From: Rhizobium sp. WYJ-E13
GTDB taxonomy: Bacteria; Pseudomonadota; Alphaproteobacteria; Rhizobiales; Rhizobiaceae
Assembly (NCBI RefSeq): GCF_018987265.1
Contig: NZ_CP076854.1
Span: forward strand, 1,178,001 to 1,242,000
Length of the DNA: 64,000 nucleotides
Direction: 5' to 3'
Shown: piece by piece, positions 19,144 through 28,730 of the stretch
Layout: each line of letters opens with the position of its first letter
Position numbering within the stretch: the first letter of the stretch is position 1
The notes under the pieces: model-generated
Seen by the model: the letters and a program-made list of their open reading frames with translations, nothing else
Databases searched by the model: none
What the model was told of the DNA's origin: nothing
Program-made: the position numbers and the translations under genes

Positions 19144-20130
19144 ATGAGACTGATCAGAAAACGCGAAACCCTGCTCTTCGCCATCATCGTGGTGATGATT
19201 GCCGTCTTCTCGACGCGTGCTGCCGATTTCGCCACACCGGACAATCTCGCCGGCATCTTCAACGATACGGCAATCCTCATCATCCTGGCGCTCGCCCAGA
19301 TGACGGTCATTCTGACGAAATCGATCGACCTCTCGGTCGCTGCTAATCTCGCCTTTACCGGCATGGCAATCGCGATGATGAACGCCGCTTTTCCCGGCCT
19401 GCCTCTGATCGTCCTCATCCTTGCGGCGGTCGTGATCGGTGCAGCCCTCGGCAGCATCAACGGCTTCCTCGTCTGGCGCCTCGAAATCCCGCCGATCGTC
19501 GTGACGCTCGGCACGCTCACCATATATCGCGGCATGGCCTTTGTCCTGTCAGGTGGGGCCTGGGTCAATGCCCACCAGATGACGCCGACCTTCCTTGCTA
19601 TTCCGCGCACGCCGATCCTCGGCCTGCCTGTACTGAGCTGGGTTGCGATCATCATCGTTGCATTGATGTATATGCTGCTGCGCTACAGCCAGTTCGGCCG
19701 CTCGGCCTATGCAACCGGCGGCAACCCGACGGCCGCCGTCTATGCCGGGATCGATACCGGCCGGACGAAGTTCCTGGCCTTCGTCCTCTCGGGGGCGCTC
19801 GCCGGGCTGTCCAGCTATCTCTGGGTCTCGCGTTATGCAGTCGCCTATGTCGATATCGCCAACGGCTTCGAGCTCGATAGCGTCGCGGCTTGCGTGATCG
19901 GCGGCATTTCGATTGCCGGCGGCGTTGGCTCGGTCGCCGGCACCGTGCTTGGCGCGCTCTTCCTCGGCGTCATCAAGAATGCCCTGCCCGTCATCGGCAT
20001 TTCGCCCTTCACGCAGATGGCGATCTCGGGAACCGTCATCATCCTCGCCGTCGTTTTCAACGCCCGGCGCGAGCGCAATCGTGGCCGCATCATCCTGCGG
20101 GATCGGGCGGCAGCGGAGGTCGCAGCATGA
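19144..20130 (+). CDS. rhaP: L-rhamnose ABC transporter permease 1
   Basis: A 328-residue inner-membrane permease of the RbsC family with about ten hydrophobic helices. It shows the family signatures ALAQMTVILTKSIDLSVAANLAFTGM and SINGFLVWRLEIPPIVVTLGTLTIYRGMAF, and the cytoplasmic coupling loop YATGGNPTAAVYAGIDT. GAGGTGA precedes the ATG at 19144; a TTG three bases earlier is an alternative. Its stop overlaps the rhaQ start, which points to translational coupling. Confidence 0.92.
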   Translation: MRLIRKRETLLFAIIVVMIAVFSTRAADFATPDNLAGIFNDTAILIILALAQMTVILTKSIDLSVAANLAFTGMAIAMMNAAFPGLPLIVLILAAVVIGAALGSINGFLVWRLEIPPIVVTLGTLTIYRGMAFVLSGGAWVNAHQMTPTFLAIPRTPILGLPVLSWVAIIIVALMYMLLRYSQFGRSAYATGGNPTAAVYAGIDTGRTKFLAFVLSGALAGLSSYLWVSRYAVAYVDIANGFELDSVAACVIGGISIAGGVGSVAGTVLGALFLGVIKNALPVIGISPFTQMAISGTVIILAVVFNARRERNRGRIILRDRAAAEVAA

Positions 20131-21137
20131 GCATGGTTTCCTCAACGCCCGAAAAGCGTATCATTCCCGATCGCCTCGGCACGCCCTTCAAGCGCATCAT
20201 GTCGAGCTGGGAAGTGCTGCTCTTTGGGGTGGCCGTCCTGATCTTCATCTTCAATTCCGTGGCATCGCCCTACTTCCTCGATGCCTGGAACCTCTCGGAC
20301 GCGACCTTCAATTTCACCGAAAAGGCAATGATCGCCTTTGCCATGGCGCTGCTCGTCATATCAGGCGAGATCGACCTGTCGGTTGCGGCCATCATAGCCC
20401 TTGCCTCGACGGCGATGGGTGCTGCAGCGCAGGTCGGCGTCGGCACGCCGGGCCTTGTGCTGATCGGCATCGGTACCGGGCTTCTCTGCGGCATCTTCAA
20501 CGGTTTTCTCGTTTCGGTGCTGAAGCTGCCGTCGATCGTCGTCACAATCGGTACGATGAGCCTTTTCCGCGGCATCTCCTATATCGTGCTTGGCGACCAG
20601 GCCTACGGCAAATATCCGGCGGATTTCGCCTATTTCGGCCAGGGTTACGTCATCTGGGTTTTCTCCTTCGAATTCGTACTGTTCATCGTGCTGGCGATCC
20701 TCTTTGCCATCCTGCTGCATGCGACGAATTTCGGCCGACAAGTCTACACGATCGGCAACAATGATTTTGCCGCCCGTTTCTCCGGCATTCCGGTCGAGCG
20801 CGTCAAATTCATCCTCTTCCTGCTGACCGGTGTGATGAGCGGTGTCGCCGCCGTCTGCCTGACCTCGCGCCTCGGCTCGACGCGTCCTTCGATCGCGCAA
20901 GGCTGGGAACTCGAAGTCGTGACCATGGTCGTGCTCGGCGGCATCTCGATCCTCGGCGGCTCCGGCACGATCGGCGGCGTCGTCATCGCCGCCTTCGTCA
21001 TGGGCCTCGTCACCTTCGGCCTCGGCCTGTTGAACGTGCCCGGCATCGTCATGTCGATCTTCATCGGCCTGCTCTTGATCATCACCATTGCGATCCCGAT
21101 CATCGCCCGCCGCATCAAAGCCATGAGCGCCAAATGA
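20127..21137 (+). CDS. rhaQ: L-rhamnose ABC transporter permease 2
   Basis: A 336-residue RbsC-type permease, paralogous partner of RhaP. The signature [27 protein letters not shown], the following [26 protein letters not shown] and the loop [21 protein letters not shown] are clear. The ATG at 20127 overlaps the rhaP stop (ATGA) and has GGAGG six bases before it; the much longer frame that starts at 19890 only shadows rhaP. It overlaps rhaU in the same ATGA fashion downstream. Confidence 0.92.
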   Translation: MSMVSSTPEKRIIPDRLGTPFKRIMSSWEVLLFGVAVLIFIFNSVASPYFLDAWNLSDATFNFTEKAMIAFAMALLVISGEIDLSVAAIIALASTAMGAAAQVGVGTPGLVLIGIGTGLLCGIFNGFLVSVLKLPSIVVTIGTMSLFRGISYIVLGDQAYGKYPADFAYFGQGYVIWVFSFEFVLFIVLAILFAILLHATNFGRQVYTIGNNDFAARFSGIPVERVKFILFLLTGVMSGVAAVCLTSRLGSTRPSIAQGWELEVVTMVVLGGISILGGSGTIGGVVIAAFVMGLVTFGLGLLNVPGIVMSIFIGLLLIITIAIPIIARRIKAMSAK

Positions 21138-21454
21138 CCCTGGAAAAACACGCCTTCAAGATGAAGCTCAATCCCGGCATGGAGGCCGAATATCGCAGGC
21201 GCCATGACGAGATCTGGCCGGAGCTGGTCGATCTCCTGCACAAGTCGGGCGCCAGCGACTATTCCATCCATCTCGACCGCGAGACCAATACGCTTTTCGG
21301 CGTGCTGACGCGCCCGAAAGACCACACCATGGCGAGCCTGCCCGAACATCCCGTCATGAAGAAGTGGTGGGCGCATATGGGCGACATCATGGAAACCAAT
21401 CCGGATAATTCGCCAGTTCAAAGCGACCTCGTCACCGTCTTCCATATGCCATGA
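21134..21454 (+). CDS. rhaU: L-rhamnose mutarotase
   Basis: A 106-residue dimeric alpha/beta-barrel enzyme that interconverts the alpha and beta anomers of L-rhamnose. It is diagnosed by [26 protein letters not shown], the [18 protein letters not shown] strand and the C-terminal [21 protein letters not shown]. Overlaps both neighbours by ATGA, so its translation is coupled with rhaQ and rhaK. Confidence 0.94.
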   Translation: MTLEKHAFKMKLNPGMEAEYRRRHDEIWPELVDLLHKSGASDYSIHLDRETNTLFGVLTRPKDHTMASLPEHPVMKKWWAHMGDIMETNPDNSPVQSDLVTVFHMP

Positions 21455-22818
21455 GTGACTATCGCCGCATCGCCGTTCTCGACATCGGCAAGACCAACGC
21501 CAAGGTCGTCGTGCTGGACAGCGCGACGGGCGCTGAAATCGCCGTTCGCAAGCAGCCGAACACCGTCATACGCGATGGTCTCTATCCGCATTACGATATT
21601 GAAACCCTCTGGAATTTCGCGCTAGCCTCACTCAAGGCTTCCGCCAGGGAGCCGGGCTTCGACGCGATCTCGATCACCACGCATGGGGCAGCTGCCGCCC
21701 TGCTCGATGCAAATGGCAAACTTGCCATGCCTGTCATCGATTACGAGCATGAATACCCGCAGGACATCCGCGACGCCTATGACGCGCTCCGGCCGCCCTT
21801 TGCCGAGACATTCTCGCCACGCCTGTCGATGGGGCTGAATGTCGGCGCACAGCTGCACTATCAAAAGACCGCCTTCCCGGACGCGTTCGCCAAAGTCGCA
21901 AACATCCTCACCTATGCACAATACTGGTCCGCGCGGCTGACCGGTGTCGCGGCAAACGAGGCGACCTCGCTCGGCTGTCACACCGACCTCTGGAACCCGA
22001 AAACCGGCGCTTATTCCTCGCTGGTCGACACGCTGGCCATTCGCGCCCGGATGGCGCCGATCCGTTCGGCTTTCGATGCGCTTGGCCCAGTCCTGCCCGA
22101 AATCGCCGATGAAATTGGGCTTTCCGTGCCTGTCTATTGCGGTATCCATGATTCAAATGCCTCGCTACTGCCGCATCTCGTCGGCCGTGAAGCGCCCTTC
22201 GCCGTAGTCTCGACCGGTACATGGGTGATCAATTTCGGTGTCGGCGGCGATCTCGACCATCTCGACGCGAAGCGCGATGCGCTTGCCAATGTCGACGCCT
22301 ATGGCCGCGCTGTGCCCTCCTCCCGTTTCATGGGCGGTCGCGAATTCGAAATTCTCTCGGCGGAAATCGGCGAGGTCAGCGATGCCGCTGCACGAACTGC
22401 CGTCGCTGATGTCATTGCCAAGGGTATCATGCTGTTGCCGAACGTGGCGACGGGCTCCGGTCCCTTCCCCGGCAAGGTCAGCCGCTGGGTGGGTGTGGAG
22501 GGCGCCAGTCGCCAAGAGCGATATGCCGCGGCCTGCCTCTATCTGGCGCTGATGACACAGGCCTGTCTCGGGCTGATCGGTGCAAAAGGCCCCGTTATCG
22601 TCGAAGGTCCGTTCGCGCTGAACGAGACCTACTTGTCCCTGCTTTCTGCGTTGACCGGCCGGGATACGATGGCGCTGCCGGGCTCGACGGGCACCAGCCA
22701 GGGTGCCGCGCTGCTTGCCGGCATCAGACCCGTTTCCAGCGCGGAAAAACACTTCGCACCCTCGGCAATCCCAGGGCTTTCCGACTACCGGGAGCACTGG
22801 TACGCCGCGATGGAATAA
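21451..22818 (+). CDS. rhaK: L-rhamnulokinase
   Basis: A 455-residue FGGY-family kinase, rhizobial type. The N-terminal phosphate loop is [29 protein letters not shown] carries the substrate region, [13 protein letters not shown] follows, and the C-terminal ATP site is [15 protein letters not shown]. It is expected to phosphorylate L-rhamnulose for RhaD. In Rhizobium leguminosarum bv. trifolii this kinase is also required for transport by the rhamnose ABC system. The start overlaps the rhaU stop. Confidence 0.93.
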   Translation: MSDYRRIAVLDIGKTNAKVVVLDSATGAEIAVRKQPNTVIRDGLYPHYDIETLWNFALASLKASAREPGFDAISITTHGAAAALLDANGKLAMPVIDYEHEYPQDIRDAYDALRPPFAETFSPRLSMGLNVGAQLHYQKTAFPDAFAKVANILTYAQYWSARLTGVAANEATSLGCHTDLWNPKTGAYSSLVDTLAIRARMAPIRSAFDALGPVLPEIADEIGLSVPVYCGIHDSNASLLPHLVGREAPFAVVSTGTWVINFGVGGDLDHLDAKRDALANVDAYGRAVPSSRFMGGREFEILSAEIGEVSDAAARTAVADVIAKGIMLLPNVATGSGPFPGKVSRWVGVEGASRQERYAAACLYLALMTQACLGLIGAKGPVIVEGPFALNETYLSLLSALTGRDTMALPGSTGTSQGAALLAGIRPVSSAEKHFAPSAIPGLSDYREHWYAAME

Positions 22819-22896
22819 CAGTCTTTCCAACGGTGCCCTTGTTCAGACCGGCTGTGCCGCTACTGTGGCACCTCTCGATTTGATGGAGGAGACAGC

Positions 22897-23652
22897 ATGA
22901 CTGATCCATTCGACCCGCGGGCGCTGGCCGCCAAGCTTTACAGCCTGCGCCAGGACGGAAAGCAGGAGCCGACAAGCGCCTTTCCGCTGCCGAACGATTT
23001 TCACCAGGGCATGGAAGCGCAGAATTTCCTGAAGGCCGATGAAGCTGTCGCCAGCAATGCCTGGAAGGTTACGGCCTCCCCCGAGGGCCAGCCGGTTACT
23101 GCGCCCCTCCATCCCTATGCTGAAGCCGTCTCCGGCGCGACGATCCCCTGGTATCCGGGGATGAAATTCGAGGCCGAAATTGCGGTGCGCCTCGGCAAGG
23201 ACCTGCCGTATCGCAAGGGCGCACCCTACAGCCGCGCCGAAGTGCTGGAAGCAATATCCAGCGCCTATCTCGGCGCCGAACTGCTGGTCAGCGCGGTCAA
23301 GGAAAGCGGTGCTGTCTCCTTCCTTCTCTTCCTCGCAGACCGTCTCGGCAATAGCGGCTATGTGCTCGGCCCATCCATTTCGAAGAGCTTTATCGATACG
23401 GCCGCAAGCACGCCGGTGAAGGTCACCCATGGCAGCAAGGTGATCTATGATGGGCTTGCCAAGCATCCGAAGGGCGACGTCCTGTTCTGGCTCCTCGACT
23501 ACATCAACGACCCGCTGCGGCCGGACGATTCGCTGAAGTCAGGCGCGCTCGTCACCACGGGTACGCTCAGCGGCGCCGTCGAACTCACCGAGCCCGGCGA
23601 GATCGATATCCGCTTCGGCGACAGCGCGCGGCTGACCTTGTCCGTCGTCTGA
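22897..23652 (+). CDS. Fumarylacetoacetate hydrolase-family protein (2-keto-4-pentenoate hydratase-like)
   Basis: A 251-residue protein of the FAH/MhpD superfamily. The metal-binding acidic pair is in FEAEIAVRLGKDLP near residues 90-103, and the C-terminal SGALVTTGTLSGAVELTEPGEIDIRFG is characteristic. These enzymes hydrate, decarboxylate or hydrolyse 2-keto acids. It starts 78 bases after rhaK with GATGGAGGAGACAGC in front, so it may read through from the rhamnose operon. A 2-keto acid step is not needed in the phosphorylative rhamnose pathway present here, so its place in that operon is unexplained. Confidence 0.83.
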   Translation: MTDPFDPRALAAKLYSLRQDGKQEPTSAFPLPNDFHQGMEAQNFLKADEAVASNAWKVTASPEGQPVTAPLHPYAEAVSGATIPWYPGMKFEAEIAVRLGKDLPYRKGAPYSRAEVLEAISSAYLGAELLVSAVKESGAVSFLLFLADRLGNSGYVLGPSISKSFIDTAASTPVKVTHGSKVIYDGLAKHPKGDVLFWLLDYINDPLRPDDSLKSGALVTTGTLSGAVELTEPGEIDIRFGDSARLTLSVV

Positions 23653-23706
23653 TATCGGCTTTTTTGCACAACGAATCTGGGTGATTGTCATACCACTCTG
23701 CCTCCT

Positions 23707-23728
23707 GTATTAAACTTGAGTTTAATAC
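23707..23728. promoter_or_regulatory. Perfect 22-base palindrome upstream of the AraC regulator
   Basis: GTATTAAAC-TTGA-GTTTAATAC is a perfect 9-4-9 inverted repeat 41 bases before the regulator start. A related sequence lies upstream of the TonB receptor at 24739. It does not clearly match the RirA or Irr boxes known to me. Confidence 0.75.
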
Positions 23729-23769
23729 GAAGGTTTATTCTGGCCATCTGGCCGGAGGCGGAAGTGGGA

Positions 23770-24654
23770 ATGACGTTTCAACCGCGCATGCAGAACAAGA
23801 TTCACGGTTTTTCCGTCACCAAAGGCGTCAATCGCCGGGTGTGGAACGGCATCGTGGCCGATGTCTGGGATGTCGAATGCGCCTCCCATTGCGGCGGCTA
23901 CTACGTATCGCAAGACCCGCGGCTTTTCATCCTCCTCGAAAAGCGCGGGCCTGGCAATTCGCGGGTTAAGCTCTCGCCGCGTGCCCATGGCACAGTGCAA
24001 GACACCGAAAAACGGCCGATCTCCTATGTGCCGGCCGATATGGAGGTCTGGGCCGATCTGGTGGGTGTGCATTCGCTGCGCCATCTCGATATCCATTTCG
24101 ATGTCGAGACCATCAGCCGAAGGCTCGGCGATGATCTCGATCCGCAGCGCCTCGCCAATGCTCAACTCCTGTTTTCCGACGAGCGCCTTTTGTCGCTTGC
24201 CCAGTTGATTGCTGCCGAATGCGTCAATCCGCAGCCGCTGCATGATCTCTATGGAGACGGCCTGTCGCTCTCCCTCATCATCGATGTGCTAAAGCTTACC
24301 AAGGTGCAGCCGCGCAAGCGCAGCAAGCTTGCAGGTTGGCAATTGCGCCGCGCCACCGATTTCATCGAGGAGAATTGCCTGCGCAATATCCGGCTGGAGG
24401 AACTTGCATCCGTCACCGGCCTGTCGCAATCGCATTTCAGCCATGCCTTCAAGGCATCGACCGGCGTTGCGCCGCATCAATATCAGACCAATGTCCGCCT
24501 CGACCGCGCAAAACATCTGCTCGTTGGCAGCGAATATCCGCTGACGACCATCGCTGTGGAAACCGGCTTTGCCGATCAGGCCCATTTCACCCGTGTCTTC
24601 CGTAAGAATTTGGGAACCACACCGGCGAACTGGAAAAAGGCGCAGATTGCCTGA
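23770..24654 (+). CDS. AraC-family regulator of siderophore uptake
   Basis: A 294-residue AraC/XylS regulator. The N-terminal half lacks an obvious cupin signature; the C-terminal double helix-turn-helix spans about residues 190-290 (IRLEELASVTGLSQSHFSHAFK and FADQAHFTRVFRKNLGTTPANWKK). I choose ATG 23770, preceded by GGAGGCGGAAGTGGGA; an upstream TTG frame starts inside the palindrome. It sits directly upstream of a TonB receptor in the same direction, the arrangement of AraC activators that sense an internalised ferric siderophore. Shared palindromes support autoregulation and control of the receptor. Confidence 0.83.
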   Translation: MTFQPRMQNKIHGFSVTKGVNRRVWNGIVADVWDVECASHCGGYYVSQDPRLFILLEKRGPGNSRVKLSPRAHGTVQDTEKRPISYVPADMEVWADLVGVHSLRHLDIHFDVETISRRLGDDLDPQRLANAQLLFSDERLLSLAQLIAAECVNPQPLHDLYGDGLSLSLIIDVLKLTKVQPRKRSKLAGWQLRRATDFIEENCLRNIRLEELASVTGLSQSHFSHAFKASTGVAPHQYQTNVRLDRAKHLLVGSEYPLTTIAVETGFADQAHFTRVFRKNLGTTPANWKKAQIA

Positions 24655-24738
24655 TTGCAACACGCCTGGGCATTTGCGTGCAGCGCGGAAAATTGCCCAA
24701 GAACGTTCAATTTCCACCCGATCGCGACAATCCGCCCG

Positions 24739-24756
24739 ATTAAATTTGAGTTAAAC
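24739..24756. promoter_or_regulatory. Second copy of the AraC-region palindrome, before the TonB receptor
   Basis: ATTAAATTTGAGTTAAAC matches ATTAAACTTGAGTTTAAT (23709-23726) at 14 of 18 positions and lies 60 bases before the receptor start. Confidence 0.6.
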
Positions 24757-24816
24757 ACTCGACTTATTCAAGGCCAAACCGTGGCAAGCGAGGCCGCGGC
24801 ATGAGTGGGGTAAATT

Positions 24817-26979
24817 ATGCGAGCGCAGACCAAGGGGCTCACCTTCAGGACATATCTACTGGCAGGAACGGCATTCGCCGGGATCATGGCGGGCTCTTCC
24901 GCCCTTGCTCAAGATGCCAATCCGACGCAACTGGCGCCGATCGTCATCCAGGGCGGCGATGAAACCGCCACCAGCCCCGTCAAAGGCTATGTCGCGAAAA
25001 CCTCTTCCACGGGCTCCAAGAGCGATACGCCGATCAACGAAACCCCGCAGTCGGTCTCCGTTATCGGCAGGCAGGAAATGGATGATCACGGCATCACCAA
25101 CAAAATCGACGAAGCACTCCTTTACACGCCCGGCGTCACAACCCAGCCCTTCGGCAATGATCCCGATACCGATTGGTTCTATATCCGCGGCTTCAACGCG
25201 ACCCAGACCGGCGTCTTCTTCGACAACCTGAACCTCTTCAGCTACGGCTTCGGCGGTTTCCAGATCGATCCGTTCATGCTGGAGCGTGTCGAGGTTCTGA
25301 AGGGGCCGGCCTCGGTTCTTTACGGCGGCGCCAATCCCGGCGGCATCATCAATCTCGTACGCAAGCGCCCGCTCGATGAGCCGCTTTATTACACCGATAT
25401 CGGCATCAACAGTAACGGCAACGCCTTTACCGGTTTCGATATCTCCGACAAGGTCGGCTCCAGCGATACGATGACCTACCGCATCACCGGCAAGGTCTCC
25501 GGCGGCGACAACTACTCCGATTTCTCTCATGATTTCCGCGGCTTCATCATGCCGCAGCTGAAGGTCGCCCCTGACGATGCGACGAGTTTCACCGTCTGGG
25601 GTTATCTCGCAGGCCTCGATCAGGTCCACACAGGCAACGGCTTCTTCCCCTATGAGGGCACGGTCGTGGACGCGCCCTTCGGCAAGATCCCACGCGACGC
25701 CTTCTATGGCGAGCCTGATATCGACGACGGCAGCTATGTGCAGAAGATGGTCGGCTACGAATTCGAGCATGAATTCGACAATGGCGTGAAATTCACCTCG
25801 AATTTCCGTTATGGCCGCCTGGATAAACATGAGCAGGGTCCGTACCTCAACGGCTATGAGGGCGGTGTTCCAACGGCTCCAGATTACGACCTTGCCCGTA
25901 TCGGTTTCGAAGGCCGCTCCGGCGTCGATTCCGTCGGCATCGACAACCGCGTAGAGGGCGAGACAGAGCTCGGCGGCACTACCCATAACCTGCTCGCCGG
26001 TATCGACTACAAATATTACCGTCTGGACAACTGGCAGGCTTGCTGCGGCTCGAACCCGATTAGCGCGACCGACCCGGTCTACGGCACGCCACAGGGTGCC
26101 AACTTCGTTTACGCCGATGGTATCGTGAGCATGAAGCAGATCGGCATTTACGCTCAGGACCAGATCCATTTCGGCGACGGCTGGCTTCTGACGCTGAACG
26201 GCCGCTATGATCATGTCGACATCGACTCCGATGCCGCGATCGGCACGAGCTACGGTTTCGATGACGGCGCGGCCAGCGGCCGTGCCGGCCTCGCCTACGA
26301 GTTCGACAACGGCCTGACCCCCTATGTCAGCGCAGCAAGCTTCTTCAACCCGTTGATCGGCACCGGCATTTCTGGCCCCCTCAAGCCTGAAGAAGGCTAT
26401 CAGATCGAAGGCGGCGTCAAATATGAACCGGCCTTCTTCGATGGCGTGATCACAGCCTCCGTATTCCAGATCGACAAGCGCAACAATGCCGTGACCAATC
26501 CAATCACCTTCGAACAGAGCCAGCTCGGCAAGGTACGTTCGCGCGGCTTCGAACTCGAAAGCAAGATCAACGTCAACGACAACTGGAAGGTCACGGCGGG
26601 TCTCGACTATACCGACATGGAAGTGTTGGAAAACGCCGCCAACCCGCTTCTGGTCGGCAAATCCCCCTATATCACACCGAAGGTCAAGGCTTCGCTCTGG
26701 GTCGATTATCTGGTCACGACGGGTGCGCTGGAGGGTCTCAGCCTTGGCGCCGGCATTCGACATCAAGGTTGGTCATGGGCGGATGAACAGAATACCGAAA
26801 AAGTGCCATCGGCGACGGTTTTCGATGCAGCTATCCGCTACGAGAAGGAAAACTGGGCCGCATCGCTCAATGTCGCCAACCTCTTCGACAAGGAATATGT
26901 CACCAGTTGCCAAGGCCTTACGGTCTGCGGTTATGGCGATGCACGCACGGTCACTTTCAAGCTCAGCAAGAAATGGTAA
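24817..26979 (+). CDS. TonB-dependent ferric siderophore receptor (FhuA/FoxA-like)
   Basis: A 720-residue outer-membrane receptor for hydroxamate-type ferric siderophores. A signal peptide spans residues 1-31 (ending SSALAQ). A TonB box candidate, LAPIVIQGG, lies near 38-46; the plug domain shows TPINETPQSVSVIGRQEMDDHGI, ALLYTPGVTT and VEVLKGPASVLYGGANPGGIINLVRKRP. The barrel includes QIGIYAQDQIHFGDGWLLTLNGRYD and ends in TFKLSKKW with a C-terminal tryptophan typical of outer-membrane insertion. A CC pair in one outer loop may form a disulfide. It heads a receptor-ATPase-binding protein-permease-reductase operon. The exact siderophore cannot be read. Confidence 0.92.
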   Translation: MRAQTKGLTFRTYLLAGTAFAGIMAGSSALAQDANPTQLAPIVIQGGDETATSPVKGYVAKTSSTGSKSDTPINETPQSVSVIGRQEMDDHGITNKIDEALLYTPGVTTQPFGNDPDTDWFYIRGFNATQTGVFFDNLNLFSYGFGGFQIDPFMLERVEVLKGPASVLYGGANPGGIINLVRKRPLDEPLYYTDIGINSNGNAFTGFDISDKVGSSDTMTYRITGKVSGGDNYSDFSHDFRGFIMPQLKVAPDDATSFTVWGYLAGLDQVHTGNGFFPYEGTVVDAPFGKIPRDAFYGEPDIDDGSYVQKMVGYEFEHEFDNGVKFTSNFRYGRLDKHEQGPYLNGYEGGVPTAPDYDLARIGFEGRSGVDSVGIDNRVEGETELGGTTHNLLAGIDYKYYRLDNWQACCGSNPISATDPVYGTPQGANFVYADGIVSMKQIGIYAQDQIHFGDGWLLTLNGRYDHVDIDSDAAIGTSYGFDDGAASGRAGLAYEFDNGLTPYVSAASFFNPLIGTGISGPLKPEEGYQIEGGVKYEPAFFDGVITASVFQIDKRNNAVTNPITFEQSQLGKVRSRGFELESKINVNDNWKVTAGLDYTDMEVLENAANPLLVGKSPYITPKVKASLWVDYLVTTGALEGLSLGAGIRHQGWSWADEQNTEKVPSATVFDAAIRYEKENWAASLNVANLFDKEYVTSCQGLTVCGYGDARTVTFKLSKKW

Positions 26980-27019
26980 GTTGACAAATATAGTTTAGTT
27001 TTTCAGGAAGCTGCGATAA

Positions 27020-27039
27020 AGGAGGGTTAAGGCCCTCCT
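27020..27039 (+). terminator. Hairpin between the receptor and fhuC
   Basis: A 7-bp stem AGGAGGG/CCCTCCT with a six-base loop is followed by GAGCCCTTTTG. It lies 40 bases after the receptor stop and probably attenuates transcription into the ABC genes. Confidence 0.55.
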
Positions 27040-27071
27040 GAGCCCTTTTGCAGCCAAGCCGGAGTTTCCTC

Positions 27072-27851
27072 GTGTCCAAGTCCTTCCTGACCCTTACCGG
27101 GATCGATTATGCCATCGGCACCAGACCCATCCTCAACGGCATTGATCTAGCGCTCGAGGCTGGCCGCATCTACGGCCTGGTCGGCCCGAACGGATCCGGC
27201 AAGAGCACGCTCTTGAAGATCATCGCCCGACAGATTGCCCCAAAGTGCGGTGCGATCGACTTCGACGGCAAAGCCGCCGCCGACTGGGGCAGCCGCGCCT
27301 TCGCCCGCCATGTCGCTTATATGCCGCAGTTCACGCCGGCGACCGACGGCATGACCGTGCGGGAACTGGTGGCCCTTGGCCGGTTCCCCTGGCATGGCAC
27401 GCTCGGTCGCTTCAGCGCCACAGACCGTGAGATGGTCGAAGAAGCGATCGTCCGCACGGAGCTTGAGGATTTCGCTGATCGTCTCGTCGCCAGCATGTCC
27501 GGCGGCGAGCGCCAGCGCGCCTGGATCGCCATGATGCTTGCCCAGAATGCCCGCTGCCTGCTGCTTGACGAGCCGACGTCCGCGCTCGACCTCGCACATC
27601 AGGCAAGCGTGCTCTCATTGGTACAGGAACTCAGCCACGAGCGCGGCCTCACCGTCATCATCGTCCTGCACGACATCAATCTCGCGGCGCGCTATTGCGA
27701 TGCCATCATAGCCCTCAATCGCGGCCAGATCACCGCCGAAGGTGCGCCAGCCGATATCATGCAGGCCGATAAGCTCCAGTCGATCTTCGGCGTCGGCATG
27801 GGCGTTTTCCCGCATCCGGTTCGCAACGAGCCGGTCAGCTACCTGCTGTAG
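27072..27851 (+). CDS. fhuC: Ferric siderophore ABC transporter ATPase
   Basis: A 259-residue FepC/FhuC-type ATPase: Walker A GPNGSGKST, Q-loop region YMPQFTPATDGMTVRELVALGRFPWHG (a strong family marker), signature MSGGERQRAWIAM, and Walker B CLLLDEPTSALD. The start is a GTG at 27072 preceded by CGGAGTTTCCTC; a TTG 24 bases earlier is less likely. It energises transport through the FhuB-like permease. Three bases separate it from the binding-protein gene. The symbol reflects function, since the exact siderophore is not known. Confidence 0.88.
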   Translation: MSKSFLTLTGIDYAIGTRPILNGIDLALEAGRIYGLVGPNGSGKSTLLKIIARQIAPKCGAIDFDGKAAADWGSRAFARHVAYMPQFTPATDGMTVRELVALGRFPWHGTLGRFSATDREMVEEAIVRTELEDFADRLVASMSGGERQRAWIAMMLAQNARCLLLDEPTSALDLAHQASVLSLVQELSHERGLTVIIVLHDINLAARYCDAIIALNRGQITAEGAPADIMQADKLQSIFGVGMGVFPHPVRNEPVSYLL

Positions 27852-27854
27852 GCC

Positions 27855-28730
27855 ATGGCATCATTCCCCCGCAGGCATTTTCTGGCCGGCGCCGCAGCCA
27901 CGCTGTCTGCCCCTGCACTCCTGCGGGCGGCCGACAGCCCGCGCGTCGCGACCCTCGACTGGGCACTGCTCGAAACCCTGCTGGCGATCGGCGCCAATGT
28001 GGTCGCCGGAACGGAACTGCGGCAGTTCCGTAAGGTGGCGGTCACGCCTGTCGTTCCCGGCGGCGTCACCGATCTCGGCCTGCGTGGCACGCCGAATTTC
28101 GAGGTGCTGCGCTTCGCTCGCCCGGAACTGATCCTCAATTCGAATTTCTACGCCTGGGCTGATGCGCGCATGCAGCCGATCGCCCCTGTCGAAAGCCATG
28201 CGATCTACAAGCCCGGCGAAAGCCCCTATGCGCTTGCCGAACAGACAACGCTCGCGATCGGCGAGCGGTTACAGCTTGCTGCTGCAAGGCAGCTTACCGA
28301 AAAGCTTTCCGCCAAACTCGACGGTTATAAGACGGCCTTTGCTGCGGGCGATGGCAGGCCGGTCATCCCGATCAATCTCGGCGATGCCAGGCATTTCCGC
28401 GTCTTCGGTTCCGACAGCATGTTCGGCGAGGTGCTGAAGCGTGTCGGCCTAACCAATGCCTGGCAGGGAGCGACCAGCTATTCGGCGACCGCTCCCGTCG
28501 GCATCGAGACGCTGGCTTCTATGCCGGATGCCTGGATCGTCATGATCCCGCCCCATCCGGCCGATGCGATCGAGGAACTTTCGACCAGCGCCTTCTGGAA
28601 CGCATTGCCGGCCGTGCGCGAGAAGCGTGTGCTGATGCTTGGCTCCATCAATCCCTATGGTGCGCTCCCGGCTGCCATGCGCTTTGCCGATCTTCTGCAG
28701 GAGGGTCTTGACCATGCATGGAATGGTTAG
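27855..28730 (+). CDS. fhuD: Ferric siderophore ABC transporter binding protein
   Basis: A 291-residue FhuD/FepB-type protein. The N-terminus MASFPRRHFLAGAAATLSAPALLRAA looks like a twin-arginine signal (RRHFLAG). FARPELILNSNFYAWADARMQPIAPV, FGSDSMFGEVLKRVGLTNAWQG and MPDAWIVMIPPHPADAIEEL follow the hydroxamate-siderophore binding fold. The last 17 bases overlap the permease gene start, indicating tight coupling. Export by Tat would be usual for rhizobial FhuD-like proteins and is inferred from the motif only. Confidence 0.86.
   Translation: MASFPRRHFLAGAAATLSAPALLRAADSPRVATLDWALLETLLAIGANVVAGTELRQFRKVAVTPVVPGGVTDLGLRGTPNFEVLRFARPELILNSNFYAWADARMQPIAPVESHAIYKPGESPYALAEQTTLAIGERLQLAAARQLTEKLSAKLDGYKTAFAAGDGRPVIPINLGDARHFRVFGSDSMFGEVLKRVGLTNAWQGATSYSATAPVGIETLASMPDAWIVMIPPHPADAIEELSTSAFWNALPAVREKRVLMLGSINPYGALPAAMRFADLLQEGLDHAWNG

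Noticed and set aside
24856..26766. A 636-codon open frame on the minus strand
   Set aside because: It lies wholly antisense to the TonB receptor gene, shows no family motif and reflects codon bias in GC-rich DNA.
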